Assembly: GCF_000425465.1 (NCBI RefSeq)
Contig: NZ_KE384381.1
Coordinates: 184,929-248,928, forward strand
From: Flavobacterium filum DSM 17961
GTDB lineage: Bacteria > Bacteroidota > Bacteroidia > Flavobacteriales > Flavobacteriaceae
Direction of reading: 5' to 3'
Length of the DNA stretch: 64,000 bases
Below, in pieces: positions 62,701 through 64,000 of this stretch (the first letter of the stretch is position 1; each line of letters begins with the position of its first letter). Both the position numbers and the translations under genes were made by a program. The notes below the pieces were generated by a model. The model did not search any database. It had not been told where the DNA came from and worked only from the letters and a program-made list of their open reading frames with translations.

Positions 62701-62742
62701 ATAAAACAATTGAAAAACGATCAAAAGTACACGTTTTTTCAT
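59728..62742 (-). CDS. Tail fiber/S74 domain surface protein with many NTAxGxxAL repeats
   Basis: This 1004-aa exported protein has a signal peptide (about residues 1-19), a short N-terminal region, then about 30 repeats of 23-24 residues, each with N-T-T-G near the start and N-T-A-x-G-x-x-A-L or similar (about residues 145-850). The pattern resembles the heads of YadA-like trimeric adhesins. The C-terminus carries an S74 intramolecular chaperone (SDGRFKTNVQQN ... GFIAQEVEQ) and a coiled coil. It likely forms trimeric fibres on the cell surface. It is not a phage gene here. Confidence 0.85.
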   Translation of the reverse strand: MKKRVLLIVFQLFYLPIVAQVGINTTTPQAQLEIRSSNQATPTNTDGLIIPKVDTFPATNPTASQQSMLVYLTTTSGSNEPGFYHWDNATTSWLPIGNGSKDGWKLMGNAGTNPAVNFMGTTDDNDLVFRRNNQISGRISTNNLAMGTFSFLNNSTGQFNTAIGHNSLNANTTGSVNVAIGAYALFLNTTGYRNTAVGNDAIAANTTGFLNSAFGNNSLRFNTTGNENCSFGSNAMISNTTGSFNTAMGRQALASNTTGGNNTAVGYYSLFLNTTGEFNTALGATSLRNNTLGLANTAVGVNALFNNTIGNYNVSIGAGSMEANTNGVNNTVVGTDAYRSNTNGNFNVAIGNSALRFGISGSNNTAIGQNALTNNTADYNTATGFQSLQSNTTGIYNVANGVDALFSNTTGSNNSAFGVAALFTNTTGQDNTAVGNTALRLNTTGSWNTAVGREALNNNATGINNTSVGTASLRNNTIGNYNTSIGRNSLFSNTTGDYNTANGYQSLFSNTTGIYNVANGVEALYSNTTGSNIVALGVGTLYTNSTGQDNTAVGFHAMRFNFQGRDNTAMGFEAMFRNNNGNRNVAIGYRALYNGTTGSGNVAIGDNSMFGAPGMAGSNNVAIGTSNMINHNSAANTIAIGNQNLQNVNMAGGNIAIGNLNLVNTVMGYNNIAFGSEVLETNINGFHNIGLGFQALTNNDYGNRNIAIGDRALASNTSNLNLAIGSNTLQSNTTGTPNIAIGVESQYTNTTGNNNNSLGYRSLYLNQTGNQNTAFGSEALYSSTTSSNTGIGYRAMNSATSGFRNTALGSNSGLNITTGNYNTAVGTNAFSTVNFTNSTAIGDASAVTASNQVRIGDAGVTSIGGFANWTNVSDGRFKTNVQQNVPGLSFITKLKPVTYQLDLDVIHTYLKTPSEVRKPETENDKKQEIQTGFIAQEVEQAAQETGFTFSGVDKPKNNEDFYGLRYAEFVVPLVKAVQEQQEMIEKLQLKIQQLEERINNQDKK

Positions 62743-62891
62743 GATTTTGCTGAATTAAGTTGGAATTGAGACCAAAATTCATGTAAAACAGATTGTCATA
62801 AAATAGGGAATGGACAAACAACATTTTTTGAGGACAGACAACCAAAAATTTAACATTTATTGATATATTTGAATGATTCTTTTACTACTAA

Positions 62892-63596
62892 ATGAAACTT
62901 TATAGCTGCATAATTGTTGACGATGATGAAATTGACCGCTTGACGGTGGTTTCATATGCAAAAAAATTTCCGTGGATTACTATTTCAGGAGTTTTTGAAA
63001 ATGCCTCAACAGCTTTATCATTTTTAGAAAATAATGATATTGATATAGCTTTTTTAGATATCGAAATGCCCGGTGCGTCCGGAATTGAATTACGAAAAAA
63101 AGCGTTAACCATTCCGGTTTGTGTTTTTATTTCCTCCCATTTTGAAAGTGCCGCAGAGACGTTTGAAATTCAGACTTTAGATTTTATTGTAAAACCATTC
63201 AAGTTTCCTCGTTTTGAGCAAACAATGCATCGGATTGAGGAGTTTATGAACATCAAAATCAAAGCTGATTTGTATGAGCAAACGATTGGTGGTGATGCTA
63301 TTTATGTGAAATCCGGAACTGAAAAAGTAAAAATCCGACTGCATGAAATTTTATATTTAGAAGCGTTGAAGAATTATACCGTAATTGTGACAGAATCAAA
63401 ACGGCATTATGTTTTAAAAGGATTAACCGAATTTTTAACGGAAGATTTTTTTCGTCAATTTGTTCGAATACATAGAAGTTTTGCGGTCATGTCAGCAAAA
63501 ATAAACAAAGTAAATACTAGTGAAATTGAATTAGTTAACGGAACAAACTTACCTATTGGGAGAAGTTATAAAAACGATTTGCAGAATCAATTATGA
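62892..63596 (+). CDS. LytTR-family response regulator
   Basis: This 234-aa two-component regulator has an N-terminal receiver domain with phospho-acceptor Asp56 in FLDIEMPG, acidic residues DDDE at 10-13 and a conserved Lys in VKPF. A C-terminal LytTR DNA-binding domain (about 135-230) ends in FVRIHRSFAV...LPIGRSYK. A -7 element TATATTTG lies at 62864-62871. Its stop overlaps the next gene's start by ATGA, so it is coupled with the probable sensor. Confidence 0.9.
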   Translation: MKLYSCIIVDDDEIDRLTVVSYAKKFPWITISGVFENASTALSFLENNDIDIAFLDIEMPGASGIELRKKALTIPVCVFISSHFESAAETFEIQTLDFIVKPFKFPRFEQTMHRIEEFMNIKIKADLYEQTIGGDAIYVKSGTEKVKIRLHEILYLEALKNYTVIVTESKRHYVLKGLTEFLTEDFFRQFVRIHRSFAVMSAKINKVNTSEIELVNGTNLPIGRSYKNDLQNQL

Positions 63597-64000
63597 AAAA
63601 AATTATCTTTCTTTTTTTTCTATTTTCTTTCACATTCAGTTTTGGACAAGTTCCAAAATCGTATGATTCGCTTGAAGTATTTTTAAAAACAAAACCAATT
63701 GATACAAATTATGTGAAAGCCCTCAATAGTTTCACCTTTCTGAAAGTAAAACAAGGAAAATTTAACGAAGTAGATTCGCTTTTAGGTCAAATGAAAATGC
63801 ACGCTACTAAATTAAAATTTCCAAAAGGAGAGTATCTTGTCATCAATATGAAAGGAGTAATTGCTTGGTCCAATCAAAAACCAGAAGAAGCTCTGAAATA
63901 CTTTTTGGAAGCGAAACGATTTCTCGAAAAAAAGAACATGCCAAAAAAAATGCTACAGTTTTTGATGGAAAATATTATGTCCACTCAATCACAATTGGGT
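63593..64000 (+). CDS. Exported TPR-like protein, probable sensor kinase N-terminus (incomplete)
   Basis: An ATG overlaps the stop of the LytTR regulator (ATGA, 63593-63596). The window contains 136 codons: a signal peptide (about residues 1-19, ending GFGQ in F-S-F-G-Q) followed by helical repeats of TPR type (N-Q-K-P-E-E-A-L-K-Y-F). In Bacteroidota such N-termini often precede a histidine kinase paired with a LytTR regulator; this cannot be confirmed because the gene runs off the window. Confidence 0.7.
   Translation, partial: MKKIIFLFFLFSFTFSFGQVPKSYDSLEVFLKTKPIDTNYVKALNSFTFLKVKQGKFNEVDSLLGQMKMHATKLKFPKGEYLVINMKGVIAWSNQKPEEALKYFLEAKRFLEKKNMPKKMLQFLMENIMSTQSQLG

Overview
The window looks like a chromosome segment of a low-GC member of the Bacteroidota, most likely Flavobacteriaceae and Flavobacterium-like. 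The protein families support this: a T9SS type B C-terminal sorting domain, DUF6252- and DUF2911-type proteins, a tail-fiber/S74 surface protein and a bacterial mevalonate pathway. So do the promoters, which match the Bacteroidota pattern (TTG, about 19-21 nt, TAnnTTTG), the near absence of Shine-Dalgarno sites, and several repeat families typical of the group. No species can be named from sequence alone.

Bases 1-16.2 kb are core chromosome. On the minus strand lie tig-clpP-clpX (clpX cut by the window edge), a holin-like membrane protein, an esterase, a GT2 glycosyltransferase and a flippase-like membrane protein. On the plus strand follow ruvC, a lipoprotein, hemW, a cyclase-family hydrolase, a four-helix-bundle gene inside inverted repeats, a YjbR protein, a PH/SHOCT protein and an SQR-like flavoprotein. 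Then, on the minus strand, come a DUF4407 protein, a GC-rich repeat, a HigB/HigA toxin-antitoxin pair and an M20 dipeptidase. Short dispersed repeats are common here, and one lies in frame inside hemW.

Bases 16,378-44,033 are an integrated mobile element of about 27.6 kb in the 3' end of tRNA-Leu(UAG). A 14-bp direct repeat marks both ends, a tyrosine recombinase lies just inside the right end, and a pair of TTCCCC motifs sits inside each end. The left part holds an unknown protein, an excisionase-like HTH protein, a small protein and an SF3-type helicase. These are followed by a 716-bp non-coding block with TTCAACA motifs and a 21-unit, roughly 11-bp tandem array, which I read as a candidate replication origin. 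Next come a single-chain type IIG restriction-modification enzyme, a small unknown protein and a zinc/HNH-like protein. The rest is a copper/heavy-metal block of about 18 kb on the minus strand: a cysteine-rich exported protein, HMA and DUF3347 proteins, a thioredoxin, an outer-membrane protein, a methyltransferase, a haem-binding protein, a CusABC-type efflux system whose pump gene is split in two, a CopA-type P-ATPase, a DUF2911 protein and a multicopper oxidase with a CopB-like tail. No conjugation or phage structural genes are visible, so the element looks like a mobilizable or satellite-like island carrying defence and metal-resistance cargo.

Bases 44-64 kb are core chromosome again: a 1356-aa T9SS-exported repeat protein, an M3 peptidase, an NTF2-like protein, two pseudouridine synthases, an isoprenoid cluster (mevalonate decarboxylase, mevalonate-kinase-like protein, UbiA prenyltransferase), divergent tspO, tRNA-Asp, a DUF58 protein, a prolyl oligopeptidase, a 1004-aa YadA-head-like/S74 protein, and a LytTR response regulator followed by the start of a gene that may encode its sensor kinase.
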